This document shows, one piece after another, positions 1-12,557 of a stretch of DNA of 64,000 nt. The notes under the pieces were generated by a model. It was not told the origin of the DNA. It made no database searches and was given only the letters and a program-made list of their open reading frames with translations. Numbering within the stretch: the stretch's first letter is position 1; each line of letters begins with the position of its first letter. The DNA comes from Isoperla grammatica (taxonomy: Eukaryota; Arthropoda; Insecta; Plecoptera; Perlodidae), in contig OX246748.1 of assembly GCA_945910005.1 (NCBI GenBank), positions 12,019,051-12,083,050 of the forward strand. The letters run 5' to 3'. The position numbers and the translations under genes were made by a program.

Positions 1-1505
1 CACTTCTTGCCAAAAATGTTTTCTTTACTTAAGTAGGCCTATATTTCTGACCATAATATTTTCGAAAATTCTCAACTTGTAGTAAACAGATGTGACTACT
101 ACGTCACAACAAATTTAATATTATTGTTTAATTTATTGTTCAAATTCCCGAAAAAAGAAAAAAAAAATTATTGTTTAATATTATTGTGAAAAGCTCTATG
201 CTCTAGAACAATGTATTCAAATGATAGTTTTTAACAAATTCTTTCTAAAATACTCCAATTAAAAAGTGCTTAAAAAATAAAAATGCAGTGAACATCAAAA
301 GTATTGTGTATCAGTATTTTGAGTAATTCACCCCACTAATGCATGCTTTCATTTTCAGCCTTTTAGGCAAATCAAAAATTAAAATTTAACTTTCTTATTC
401 GCCACAAATACCTGACTGCCGAAACGTATACTGTATTGGTAGATCGATGAAAGTTAGACCAGTAAAGCTACGTTAATCGTTTTGAAGTATTATTATCTGC
501 TAACGCGGTGACAAGAGTTTTGTATATATGTCAGGGAATGCTCTTTTATTCTCAATGATGCACATAAGTATATAAAATAAGATAAACTTTCATTTAAGAG
601 ACATAATTGCTTTCGAAAGATATTATACATACCGTATGTTATTTATTAGTTTCCTATTCGCATATGTTTAAAAAGAAAAAAGCACATTCTTAGTTCTTAC
701 TAGCCGATCTCTTGTGAAGATCTGATTTCCAGTCCAAACTACTTTCTGAAATTATATAAACTACTTATAATATAATTGTAAAATGTAAATGTTTTATGTT
801 GCATTTCTAAATTCTAATTAAAGCTTGGAAGTAATTATTATCAAAATTAGAACAAATTCCATTTATTAATCTAATCTTGAATCTTGATGCGATTCGTGAA
901 AAAACTTTCATGTCAGATTTTACGACTGAGATACTTGCCTGTACAATACTGATAATTCAAAATCGATAATTTCAAATTGATTTTTGATTGATTGATTTTT
1001 TTAGGTTGATAATTTTGTTCTTAAAGATTTGTTTTTTTAATTTAGTGGAACAAAAAATTAAATAAATGAGCATTCCTTATTCTTGAAATCTAGATTAGTT
1101 TCTTTGGGTGGGCACCTTTCTTTGTAGACTAAGGCTCGTCTTGCACAGCCTTTAGGTTCCTTGCAGGGATGCGAGTGAACTGTTGACTGCACGTACCTCT
1201 TTTAAAACTAAAATATATAGTAGCCAATACAAAACTAATTGGTTTTGCCAAAAGGAACAGATCTGTTGTTGTACCCTACAATTATGAGCATGAATTGACT
1301 GGAAACCAAGAGAAAAGCCTTTCAAATTTGTGTGCAACCATCGAAAATTCTCGTTCGTTACGGTATTTTTGCGCTATAGAAAAGAGTACAGTTTTCCTTT
1401 ATCTTTACTCTCTAAAGATATTTATTATGTTGAGGAAAATGTTTAGGTAAATTGTTTTTCACTTGAATCATATTTCACCAGACTAGTTGCATAGCTTGGA
1501 ATTTA
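1..1505. other. AT-rich intergenic DNA, no gene seen
   Basis: I find no exon with convincing splice sites, no conserved protein motif and no tandem repeat here. The sequence is AT-rich with short A and T runs, and all open frames are short and look random. Confidence 0.6.
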
Positions 1506-1896
1506 GTGCCCCGTAAATTAGTTAAAACTTAAAACTATAAAGTCCAAATATGAGAACATTGGTTTTAGTATTAGAGTTACATAATTTGCCAAACTTTTTT
1601 TCAAGGTTCATTATTGCTAAAAACATGTCAAAATAACATAGCTCAAAATAGGTTGCTTTTGCTAATTCCTTCAAAACTATTCACAACAATTGGCATTTTC
1701 AGTCCTTTAGTAACCAAAAAAATAATGTTTGAAAATTAACTTTGCATAAATGTATTGCAAGTTTTCAAGTAAATTCTTCTATAAAAAAATGTTGCATCTC
1801 AAGTCAATCAATTCAGTTCACCTAATGTTTCTAATAGTTTTATACACAAATTTATTTCATGAAAATATTAAAATTATTGCTAATTTTACGGGGCAC
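1506..1896. mobile_element. 391-bp MITE with TA-flanked inverted ends
   Basis: The left end reads GTGCCCCGTAAATTAG, and the reverse complement of the right end reads GTGCCCCGTAAAATTAG. Each end abuts a TA (1504-1505 and 1897-1898), the duplication expected for Tc1/mariner-type insertions. No coding capacity is seen, so it is non-autonomous. Its right edge overlaps the target duplication of the foldback element that follows, so the foldback probably landed beside it later. The superfamily is inferred from the TA duplication only. Confidence 0.65.
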
Positions 1897-1902
1897 TATT
1901 AT

Positions 1903-2970
1903 CATTGAGTTTGTTAGTGTAGGGTAGAGACCCAGCAGCCATTGGCGGCTGTCTACCAATAAATTTCCCATGGACTCTAGTAGTACGAGCGCATACCGCT
2001 AGAAAGCGCTACACGTACCCACTGATGTCAGCGTTCCCGTGGAAAGAAGAGATACTACACGTAGTACGCGCAGATGCGAAGTCGGTTAGGTAGTAGTACT
2101 AATGCTGCATCGCGATCTCAACACCGGAAACTGTTCGGCCACATTGCGGCCAAATCACGAACTATATTTCAAAACTCAAGGCGCGGCTACAATTTAGCAC
2201 CGTCAGTGTTGCCGCTTACTACTACACTTTGTTGTCAGTTGCGAGGTAGGCCCACATACAAACCATACCAACAATCTTGTTCTAGATTGTAAAAACATCA
2301 AACGAAATCAAACGTTATACATATTTTCCTCTAATAAAATGTTTCAAAAATATAGGACGTAAAACACAAATATCAATCAATCTAATAAAATGTCTTCGAA
2401 CGATAACTGTAAAAGTTCTAAATCGACTCTGAAAGATAAAAACATGACATTATTTTTTATTTATTGTCGAAGACATTTTATTAGATTGATTGATTGATAT
2501 TTGTGTTTTACGTCCAAGATTTTTGAAACATTTTATTAGAGGAAAATATGTAGACTATAACGTTTAATTTCGTTTGATGTTTTTACAATCTAGAACCAGA
2601 TTGTTGGTATGGTTTGTATGTGGGCCTACCTCGCAACTGACAACAAAGTGTAGTAGTAAGCGGCAACACTGACAGTGCTAAATTGTAGCCGCGCCTTGAG
2701 TTTTGAAATATAGTTCGTGATTTGGCTGCAATGTGGCCGAACACGCTCCGGTGTTGAGATCGCGATGCAGCATTAGTACTACTACCTTACCGACTTCGCA
2801 TGTGCGCGTACTACGTGGTATCCCTTCTTTCCACGGGAACGCTGACATCAGTGGGTACGTGTAGCGCTTTCTAGCGGTATGCGCTCGTACTACTAGAGTC
2901 CACAGGAAATTTATTGGTAGACAGCCGCCAATGGCCGCTGGGTCTCTACCCTACACTAACAAACTCAATG
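1903..2970. mobile_element. 1,068-bp foldback element, almost a perfect palindrome
   Basis: The left arm (1903-2399) and right arm (2467-2970) are near-exact reverse complements over about 500 bp, separated by a 67-bp spacer. The ends read CATTGAGTTTGTTAGTG and the matching complement. The 7-mer CTATTAT flanks both sides (1896-1902 and 2971-2977), as expected for a target-site duplication. The arms differ by only a few substitutions and small indels, suggesting a young or gene-converted copy. There is no transposase. A transcript would form a very long hairpin, a possible source of small RNAs (inference). Confidence 0.85.
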
Positions 2971-2977
2971 CTATTAT

Positions 2978-3665
2978 TATCATTCATACAAAATTCAAAC
3001 ACTAACTTGGGTTACTTAACAATAATCTTCACTCATTGTCTGGAATATTTACTGTATAGGCCTATATATTATTAAAAGCTTAGATTTTACAATGCAATAA
3101 TTATTTTCTCAATTGTCCAATGCAATCACTCAAGTTCATCGATCATGTAAACCGTAACGCACCGAATAGACGATTTTTGATGGTTGGATTACGAAGTATT
3201 TGCGTAATGATGGCTTTGCGTAGAGCTATCGATCAGTCACTTATCGGCCACTCCAACAGTTGGTTATTCATGCTCGTAATTGTTGGCGTACGTAGTGTGG
3301 GATTTGGTATCTTTCTTGACTTCTCTCGCACAGACAGGACTGATGATGGACTTGCTAATAAATTTTTCGAGTTCCGTCGTCAGTCCTGTCTTTGCGTTGG
3401 GGAGAACACTCTGTGAAGCTGAAAAGTTTCGACGCTAAATTTGGTAGCTTTGAAAATGCAAAAAGACTTAAGGTATATAAAAGCGCTTTTTTTGGCCATT
3501 TTTTCATGTTTTTTGCTTATTTTTTGTTGTTTTTCTTGTATTTTTCCTAGGTTTTTATTATATTTTATAAATATTTGTAATATTTATATGAATTGTATAA
3601 TATTTATTAGAAATAAACATTATTTGAAAAGAAAATGTTTTGATTGGAATGAATAGCCTTGAAAA
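2978..3665. other. Non-coding stretch with a small imperfect hairpin
   Basis: No gene is recognised. Around 3331-3395 the motif GACAGGACTGA recurs in inverted form (GTCAGTCCTGTC), giving an imperfect stem. The open frames at 3120-3416 and 3441-3656 show no conserved motifs; the second is a T-rich run rather than a protein. Confidence 0.45.
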
Positions 3666-3669
3666 AGTA

Positions 3670-3775
3670 GACTATCTCCATAAACTAGGTCACGAAGAAA
3701 TACTAAGTCCATAAAGTAGGTCACAATGAAAATACTAAGTCCATAAACTAGTTCACGAGCGGAACTAGGTCAGAA
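3670..3775. repeat. Short tandem repeat, about 30-bp unit, three copies
   Basis: The phrase AAGTCCATAAACTAGGTCAC, with small changes, recurs three times at roughly 30-bp intervals. It is too short and degenerate to assign to a family. Confidence 0.6.
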
Positions 3776-4033
3776 GGAAGGTGAGGATGTAATGGGAATG
3801 CTGTAATCAAGGTTGTAAGTACAAATCAGTGTATACAACAAACGGCATGAGTTGAACAATGTTTATTGAACATCTTATAGAACATGGCAATCACAAAGTA
3901 ACATGAGCAACAAATGGGGAAAGTGAGGTAGGCTATGTCCAATGGCCTTGAAAAAGCAAAGTGTTATGGATTAGCATGTAGAATGCTTACAACTCAGTAG
4001 ATTCGGTGCATCGCTCCAGAGAAGATGGTGGAC

Positions 4034-4158
4034 GTGTGGCAAGACGTTCGTGGCAAGACGTTCGTGGCAAGACGTTCGTGGCAAGACGTTCGTGGCAAGA
4101 CGTTCGTGGCAAGACGTTCGTTGCAAGACGTGTGGCAAGACGTTCGTTGCAATGTCGA
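4034..4158. repeat. Minisatellite, 14-bp unit GTGGCAAGACGTTC
   Basis: Six consecutive near-identical copies of GTGGCAAGACGTTC are followed by two diverged copies carrying GTTGCAAGACG. On the minus strand the array is open in one frame because 14-bp units do not repeat stops regularly. I treat that open frame as a by-product of the repeat, not a gene. Confidence 0.85.
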
Positions 4159-4514
4159 GATGATCACGAGATGTTATAGAAGGCTGTAGCGATGTGATTC
4201 GTGGACGAGGGAGATGGATATTCGTCCAAAAACCTGAAACCAAGGAAAGAACATGGTCAAGACTGAGAAATAAAATATGGCACACTTGAGACACTGACAT
4301 CCCGCCTAACATTTCATCCGAGATCAGCTCGTTTTCTCCATGGCAACCACCAATCGGAAGCGTGGTTTCCACGTAGAAAACAAGTTAGCGCTGGACTAAA
4401 TATTTAGCGGGCCGTCACAATACTAGGACCTGCAACATAACCTCACTAAATCGGATGCAATGAATGCGGTTAGTTTCGCTTTCGAAGCAAATAACGGGCA
4501 TTACAACATAGCAC

Positions 4515-4625
4515 GACTGGGACTTGAACCCAGAGGCACCAATATGAATACAGTTAGGTTTTAAAGCTAATAATAGAGCATTGTGGACAGCATAAAACCA
4601 TGTCTGGGACTCGAACCCAAATCCT
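4515..4625 (-). repeat. Two tRNA-like B-box motifs, probable SINE remnants
   Basis: On the minus strand GGGTTCAAGTCCCAG (about 4519-4534) and GGGTTCGAGTCCCAG (about 4605-4620) match the RNA polymerase III B box (GGTTCRANTCC). They lie about 86 bp apart. I cannot find a cloverleaf or a convincing A box for either, so these look like tRNA-derived SINE fragments rather than tRNA genes. Confidence 0.45.
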
Positions 4626-5019
4626 AGAATTATTTAACAATACTGATTTTGATTTGAACATTTTGTATTTTTGTCCCAACAATTATTGTTTCAACACGTA
4701 TATTGCAAATGATTGGCACTCATAATTTGAACATCTACCTTGTAAATACCTTGAATTATTTGAGTAATCACGACCGGATTCACGAAAAGTTTATATTGTT
4801 GAGGCTAATTTGGTCCCAAAACTCTCTACACCGCCCGTTTGAGAGCTAATTTGTACCAAGTGAGCTTTATAAGGAGGTACGTATTTTAATTTTGAACACT
4901 ACTTTATTTAGTACAACAAATTGTTTTTAAAGAAGAAATAATATTCAAGGTAATATTTTCAATTCAAAGCAATTATAATTGATAATGCATACACAAATGT
5001 TTATCTAATTGTCAAATTT

Positions 5020-5322
5020 GGTATATAATGTGAGGAAAGGATCCAACAGCTTACCTTCGTGTAGTAAGACGACGGATTTGCGTGTTTGAAGTACACATAA
5101 AAGACATAATACAAATATAACGAAACGTTTCGACCGAGGTCTTGCTCACTCGAGATATTAGCCATATATAGATAGTAGCCATTCTTCTCTCGAGTGAGCA
5201 AGACCTCGGTCGAAACTTCTCGTTATATTTATATTATGTCTTTTATGTGTACTTTAAACTCGCAAATCCGTCATCTTACTACACGAAGGTAAGCTGTTGG
5301 ATCCTTTCCTCACATTATATAC
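5020..5322. mobile_element. 303-bp foldback MITE
   Basis: The left arm (5020-5154) and right arm (5188-5322) are reverse complements over about 135 bp with few mismatches, around a 33-bp loop. The ends read GGTATATAATGTGAGG and its complement. No clear target duplication is seen outside the GGTATA/TATACC ends. Two short open frames, one on each strand, are the mirrored arms and encode nothing recognisable. Confidence 0.8.
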
Positions 5323-6485
5323 CATTCCAGCCGATTGGCACCTACTTTCATAACCTTAATGTCAAATTTGTAAGATTACTTGGAAAATTTTTACATTACA
5401 AAGTCACTGGGACATATTCACCATCTTTGATTCATGATGAGCCAGGATTTTATTTACAGTATTTATTTTCTTAGCTTTCTATGCAACCACTCATGTGGTA
5501 ATACATAGTATTAGAGATATAAGCCAATTAAATTAAAAACGTTTCGTGAATCCTGTCCCAGAAATTTGATTGAGCTTTTTAGGGACTAAAGAAATAACTG
5601 AACAAACATTGGTAGTTCCATCTTAACCAGATAACATGAAATTTACCAATCTGTTTACAATTTACATGGAAAGTTTTCAGTGGGAGGAGATGGAAACTCT
5701 AGCCAGCAATACTTTTATGTAAAATTTAAATAAGGATTTATTTCAAAATATGCACGTACAGAAATTTTTAGGGTACATTTACACATTTTGCCAATCATTT
5801 TTCTCGTTTCATTGGACATTCCGTAGTTGCTGTTTGCGTTTACATTTTCGTTGGCTATTGCAATCTTGTATATATATGTATATGACACAAGACGATCCGT
5901 TTGCTTATTTAATTTATATATTATTTTTCGCTTAATTTTAATATGGGTTGGCAGACACTCATTGTGTTTGAAGCTGTGCTCTTTTCTGCCAACTCCTATT
6001 CATTACATATGAATAGATTTATTTAATACAAAAATTAACATTTCTAATCCAGTAATCCTACATGTTAGTAAAAATGTTAATACATCAATTCTTATGTCCA
6101 ATGAAATAAGACTCGAGATCTATCACATTAAAATCTTAAAAGAATTACTAATGGGTTTTCAGTTAAATTTTAATAACGTAGCTAAGCCTATGGGTAGCGT
6201 AATATTGGAATTCTGTAAATCAAGAGAACGATATATCCACATTCGACTTGCGATGAAAAACCGGCGCACAACAGTATTGTTATTAGCGGCCGTCTGAATG
6301 AAGAAATCATATTACGACCGACAGGGCGAGGAGTAACTTTAAAAATATATCATGTATTTTGTTCAGTTTATTAAAACTGATTCCAGAATTACAATACACA
6401 TCATTTTATTATAAATTTGCTATGCTTTTCATTAAGTATTTCAAATGTTAATAGTATGATTAAATATACATCCTTGAAATGAATT
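5323..6485. other. Non-coding stretch, nothing recognised
   Basis: AT-rich DNA with short open frames of random composition. No splice-bounded exon, inverted repeat or tandem array was found. Confidence 0.5.
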
Positions 6486-6570
6486 TTGTGTGGTTCGTCG
6501 GTCTAACGGGTTTATTTCCGATTCCAATACAAAAAACCAAGGTTCGATTCCCGGTTCGGGTTGGTGTTTT
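6486..6570 (+). repeat. tRNA-derived SINE head
   Basis: An A-box-like stretch (GGTTCGTCGGTCTAACGG) is followed about 40 bp later by a good B box (GGTTCGATTCC) inside CCAAGGTTCGATTCCCGG. This is the usual layout of a tRNA-derived SINE promoter. The sequence does not fold into a convincing tRNA and the 3' body is undefined, so a functional tRNA gene is unlikely. Confidence 0.55.
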
Positions 6571-7089
6571 TCTACTCGCAACTTGACCTTAATCTATCTG
6601 TACGATACTGGTATGTGTAAACGGTAACAAATACGAGACATTTTAATCAATTATATTAAACGATTGAATTGTCCGCTCTTAATTCGTAGTAAAGATTTGG
6701 AAAGCAACCCACCCTAGCATCAACGGTACTTTCAACGTTAGACACGCTCGCAGACATAAATCAAGGGTAGTAAAGATATCTCCTATATCAACACGTTGCC
6801 GTGCTAGTTCGCGTGTTCCTAGTTGTGTTATCATTTTATTATTGTATTGGCTACTAGAAATACTACTTAGGGCGTATCTCAAATCTCTTTTTTGGCCTGC
6901 TTCGCCTACTTCGCCAACTAACACAACAATTACCAATTGTTATAATTAATTGTTACTAATTGTTAGGTTAGTCAGCTACGCTAGTCGACTAGCGAAAAAC
7001 ATTGATTTGAGACACATCCTCAGTACACTGATTGTAGAAATTAAGCTGGGGATACATTTCCACTTGATTTTATTTTATTCCTCAATTAT

Positions 7090-7250
7090 TTTTTCTTGTT
7101 CTTGATTTTTGTATAGTACAGTAGTTTGTTTTGTTGCTATTGTTATTTATGATTTCATTATTATTAATTGTTTGCATAGCCTAGTACTATTTATTTATTG
7201 TCCTTTGTAAATCATTTTTTTATAACTGAATAGGGAGACATTAATTAATA
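7090..7250. repeat. Dispersed repeat tail shared with 62.97-63.10 kb
   Basis: The words TAGTTTGTTTTG, TTTATTTATTG and CCTTTGTAAATCATT followed by ATAACTGAA appear in the same order here and at about 62,965-63,095. The second copy lies just upstream of a LINE reverse-transcriptase fragment. This suggests a shared 3' tail of a LINE or SINE family; the family is not identified. Confidence 0.5.
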
Positions 7251-7991
7251 AATAATAAATATATTATCACTTAGGCCTATCAGTTGAGATATGTGAAAAT
7301 AAAATAGCATTTTGTGTATAGATGCTAGAAACATAGTATGTAGGCCTACTATTTTTCAACTGAAACTAAAAATTTTCTGTTCCTATTTTATTGTATGTAA
7401 CATAGTATTTATACTTTGTCTATGATAAATGAGAGAGATGAAATGATAAACAGAGCATATCTCTTCAGATGGCAATTTTGAGTTTTAAATTGGATAGCAA
7501 GATAGAAAAATGGCTGAAGAAGCCACCTCAGCACACAAAAATAAAAAAATGCAATTTAGTTGATTTTAATTTTTATAGTATTTAGTAGTACTGTAAAAGT
7601 ACTTAATTTAAAAATAAAAATGCGTGAAAACTGGATCAAGTTTTTCAATTTTGAAAAAAAAAATAGATGCTAGAAAATGATATAAAATGGTAATTGAAAT
7701 TGCTATTACACATATCTCTAATTATCAGCTGTGCTAAACATGCAACTTAAGCACAAGCTAATTTCAAGTCTAGAACTTACTTAAAGAGTGTTCATCATAT
7801 TTGCAAGACCCTTACGAGTTCACACAACCAGGAACTTGAGAACTAACCCTAGGCTTTGCATCGATAGGCAACCTTGATATTTCGACGAGTGTATGTAGCT
7901 AGCAGTCGCTAAAACGATCAGATCAACGCAAAATCCCTTGAGAACGATTTCGCGAAAATTAACGCTTGGCCCAAATTCCCCATATTTACTA

Positions 7992-8196
7992 CAGTAAAAC
8001 CTTGTTAATTCAAACACTCTAGTTCAAATTTACGTTTAATTCAAAGTAGTAACAAGTCCCTGCTGAAGGCTAGAGCGTTAGGCTTAATATTAAATGTTCT
8101 TTTAATTCAAAATTTTGTAATTCAAATTGTAGTTTTAAGGGTCCCTTGCAACCGAATTAAACTTGAATTGCAACTCAAATTAAAGAGGTTATACTG
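7992..8196. mobile_element. 205-bp pogo/Tigger-like MITE
   Basis: The left end CAGTAAAACCTTGTTAATTC and the reverse complement of the right end, CAGTATAACCTCTTTAATTT, resemble the CAGTNNAACCTC termini of pogo/Tigger elements. TA dinucleotides lie directly outside (7990-7991 and 8197-8198), fitting the Tc1/mariner/pogo target. There is no transposase frame, so it is non-autonomous. Confidence 0.75.
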
Positions 8197-8198
8197 TA

Positions 8199-11100
8199 TT
8201 TAAAAAAATGTATAATAGTATGTGGTTGTGTAGTCAACAGCCAATATTTACAACTTTCTATTTCTTTACTGGTATAGTCTTATTTACTTTATTTTGATCT
8301 TTATCAATTTGTTACTGGTGTATATGTAAACGGTGCGTAACGGTGTAAACGGTGTAAATGGTGGTGTTGGAGCCTTCATAGCAACAAAGCAAGTAATATA
8401 ATGCCCCTCAATGAAAATCAGTTCTTGCTGGGTGGGTCAACTATAAATACACATTTATTTATTAAATTCCCCCCCCCCCCCTCCTTATTGCTGTCTTAAT
8501 CAAAAATTTCCCTTCATGCCAAGAACCACTGTAATCAATAACTTAGTCTTGTACATTCCGCAACATATTCTGTAGTGATTTTATTTTCCATCATTACGTA
8601 TTTGTTCTTATTTTTTTTTTTTTATCGCATAGAGATTTGATCATTTGATTCGACGTTTAATTGAAACTCATTTTCATTGAAAGCTAAATTTGAGTGAGGT
8701 AAGACGGTAATCTATTTACGTCTTTGCCGTACATCTTGTAGATGGTAAGAACGAGAAGACTGGAATACTCGTTACACTAATGAGGAAATGCTCATTAATT
8801 CTCAGTATTACTAGTTATTTTTCTTCTAATTTCAGGACATTCTTAATTTGTGAAAGTGAACAGTTTATGTAACTTATTTATTACAATTTTGAAATTTGTT
8901 CTTTCCCGAGGAAACTGAATGTGATGTCAATGATGAACAAACATTTTAGTACTATGTATTCCATGCACTTCAAACCATTTGAGCCATCGACGGTTTTACT
9001 TCAATTGTTAATTACTGATGGAAAAAGCATTTTCCAAGAACCACCAAACCATATTGCAATCTGTGGTATTTACTCCAAAAGTACAAAACGATTTAGAATC
9101 CACTGCACGTCTAAAACTTAAATGTCGCGGTCTAAAATGCAGCGTTTGAATAATTCCAGTCGTGTTCAATATTTAGTTCTGGGCTTTTAATACATTGGCT
9201 TTTTTTTAACCGCAATTTTGAAGGTGACAACATCTGTGGTAGCCTATATGCAGAGCTGGCTCAATAACTTTTTAAAAGCAACCAAATTACATTACTAATT
9301 AGCAATTAGTTCAGCCAAAATGTACTATGTAGTTCTTTTCCAAAAATATAATTAAATTAACTTACTTTTTATGAAAAAATCAAAAAAGTAATAAATAACT
9401 TTCAAAAATGACATTCAAAATTAAAATCTGTCTCCCTTTGATTTTACGTTATCGCAGGAATTATTACACATTAATAGTGAGGTAATTGAAGTTCTGTTTA
9501 GGTAGACATTTTATTAATTTAATATCAAATTTTCTTTGACGTTTACAGAAATGAATAATGGCCTATTCCACTGGCGACAGGCCAATGGAATGAAAGGCAT
9601 TGGGCGCAGCAGACGGCAACCCGTTTAAAACGCCAAACTACAATGAGAAAGTAGTGAAATTACTTTATTTTTACATTGAGAGTTTTGTAATGATTACTTG
9701 CACGTTACTGACAAAATTAATTTTGTTTCAAGAATGCGTTACTTTTCAGTTACGTTATTACTCAGGTCTGCCTATACGGGTGCTACTTTCTTGCGACTTA
9801 TACATGGCTAGAACGGTTTGAAGTGTGCATTATACGTACTAATTGTTTATGAACGAATTTGATAATTTTCTGCTACTTAAGCTTTAATAACATTTTTACT
9901 GTTCCAATCTATTGAGAAATTAAATCATTTTAGTAGTTCTTTTACTGTATGTTTGCTTGTTTGTTACCTATTGTTTGTTACTAATTGTTTGTTATTCGAT
10001 ATTTCTAAGAAGAGTTATTAGTAATTTTCAAAATTAACTGATTTGAAACAAGCTCTTCTTATAAGTAAAGAGCAAAAACATACAGTAATGCCCAATTGTA
10101 AGTTGAAAAAACAAACCATTTTTTCTTTCCGTAATGAGACAAATATTCAGCTAACTTTTACGAATTTAGCATTTTCTAAAATATGAAATTGAATCATGAG
10201 CATTGCTTATTATAGTAAGTTTGATCATGCGACTCATGATTGCTGAAGCTAGCTCGCGAATTACGGACGTTATAATTATTCGGTGAGCTTTTATTATAAG
10301 CGACAAGGCCAAGGGGTTTCTGCTGGAGCTACATAAAATTAAAAAAATTGTTTATATTTGAAAGCAAAAGAACTCTAAATCAAATCACACAATAATCCAC
10401 AATTTTGTGATTTCAGGTTATACTAACGTGAAATGTACGTTCTATTCACAAACCTACAAAAACAGAAGGATATTTAGAAAAAAGTACCAAAAATGCGATA
10501 ATTTAAGCAATACATGGTTGTACTATTTGGAAATGAAAAACTATAAAAATTCATATCACGCATGAGAATAATGATAATAATCACGATATAATCGAAAGTT
10601 AAATTTGTGATCATTTGAACGTCTGGCCTTAATTTAACCACCAATGGCCTTCGTCAGTTCTATGAGTTTCTCAGCCATTAGCATGTATTGAATTAAAATA
10701 AAAGTAGAACATACATTTAAAGCAAAATTAAAAAAAGAATAATATAGTTATAACTAACTCATTTGTGTCTACAAGCAAATCATATCACAACACTATCCCT
10801 GGCTGTAAAACTAGCGTATTTTAGAACCGATCTTTGTCGAGATACAGACGTGCAAGTAAGTTCACAATTGGGTACGCATTCGATCGGCTTTGCCAGTGTG
10901 CAATGTCACACAGGTACCACTATGTAGTTCCTTATTTGGATGTACAAGAAAAAGTTACAGCTAGTAAGGGTTTCCTATCTCATGCTCTCGCCAGTTCCAA
11001 ACTAACCAACTAATAGCCCTCGATCCCCCCCCCCCCCCCCCCCTTTGTGTAAATTTTTAAATTATAGCAATAATTGCCACCATAAACAATTTTTTAGATG

Positions 11101-12256
11101 TGCATTTTGATTACCTTATGAGTAGAGATACATTTGTAACGTTTTGTTTTAGGTTTTGTATTTTATACCGGATCGGTCGATAAAACAGTTTCTTTTTAAA
11201 GCAGTCAAAACACTACCAAATCATAATTTTACAGAAGGTGTTCCCATACCTAATGACTGAGATTTAGATAAGAATTGTTTTCTAACTCTTTAAGTAGCTA
11301 GTTACAATTGAATTTACATTATACATACACATAATTTTCCATTATAAGTGCAAGATACCCCCTCATATCCAAGATTTTGATGAAAAGAAAAAATAGATGC
11401 TACAAAACGCTGAATTTAAAATAATGAATGCTAAATTTAGAGAAAATGAATGGTACAGACGTTGATCTCTACTTAGTGAGGTATAATGCAGGTCTACTTG
11501 GATGAAGTAGGCCTACTATTTAGTATTCACACCCCCACTACTACAGTACTTGCAATTACACTTCTCAAAACAAACCCCAAAAAATAAACTTATTAGGTGT
11601 GCTGTGCTCTACCTGCCGACAAATAATTTGAAATAAAAATTCCCGTTTCTAGTTTTAAACTTCTAACTAATGCATCCGACAACAAAAATTGTTATATATT
11701 AAAAGCAATGAACTAAACACTTGTTTTGGATGACGTATTGTCATTACTTCAGTTGACTGTGTAAATGCTGGGATATGGTCCTAATTAAATAAATATTGAA
11801 CAACAAAATGGCATTAGTATTCCAGTGGGAGATATTAAACTTTTTTGCTTTGGTGCTACCACGGTTCCACAATCGCCATTTTAAATCTAAACCCTGCAGT
11901 ATCATTGATATATTCAAGTTATGTACTTCCTAAAGTTCAAAAACCGAACCAGAAATCGAACCATTGACTTGACGCATTTGAATTAAGCAAGAAATAAACC
12001 CAGAAGACCATTAGCCCACACATCATGTCATTCAATTCTGTGTTTACCGCAATCGATTAAGAAATCCAGTCCCGATGGCTAACTTCGTCAAGGTAAACCT
12101 AAACCGTAGCTTCGATCGCTTAAAAAATGGAGAATATGTTTGATTCCGCTAGCCTGACCATTTGTGCTTCTAGCGACAACTCAACCATGGGTAAAGGTGG
12201 ATAATGTAGCCTCCTACTACTGCGTTTGACTTCATGAATAGTTTAAACAAATGAAT
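8199..12256. other. Long AT-rich stretch without recognised genes
   Basis: About 4 kb with no splice-bounded exons or conserved protein motifs. It holds poly-C tracts near 8469-8482 and 11025-11043. The longest open frames (8921-9121 and 9600-9821, plus) have no recognisable domain. Confidence 0.5.
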
Positions 12257-12487
12257 CATGTATTTCAGAAAGGGCACAAGTTTCATTTTGAAAAAAATGT
12301 TAATTTTTTTCATATCTATAAACATAGACCCTCAATATGGTGCAGAAATGACGTAAGTCCAGCTGATATAAATTTGGTGAGACAGTTCCAGTTTCTTGCA
12401 GTAAGATTGCAAGTCTGGGGCAGTTTTTTTTTTTGCATTTATCTCGAAACTATGCTCAGTGGACTTACGCCCTTTCTGAAATACACG
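12257..12487. mobile_element. Small inverted-repeat element, about 230 bp
   Basis: CATGTATTTCAGAAAGGGC at 12,257-12,275 is matched by GCCCTTTCTGAAATACACG at 12,469-12,487 in inverted orientation. The sequence GACGTAAGTCCA and its near complement TGGACTTACG form a second, inner pair. No target duplication is obvious. It may be a MITE or a relic. Confidence 0.5.
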
Positions 12488-12557
12488 ATTCAAATACAAA
12501 AAAAAAGTTGAACATTTGAATAGGTGTTAGTTTAGCGACCCTAATGTAGAACGTTAA

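Noticed and set aside
3971..4372. 133-residue minus-strand open frame
   Set aside because: It is built around the 14-bp minisatellite; nothing outside the repeat resembles a known protein.
6486..6570. A tRNA gene
   Set aside because: The B box is good but acceptor and anticodon stems do not form; it fits a SINE head better.
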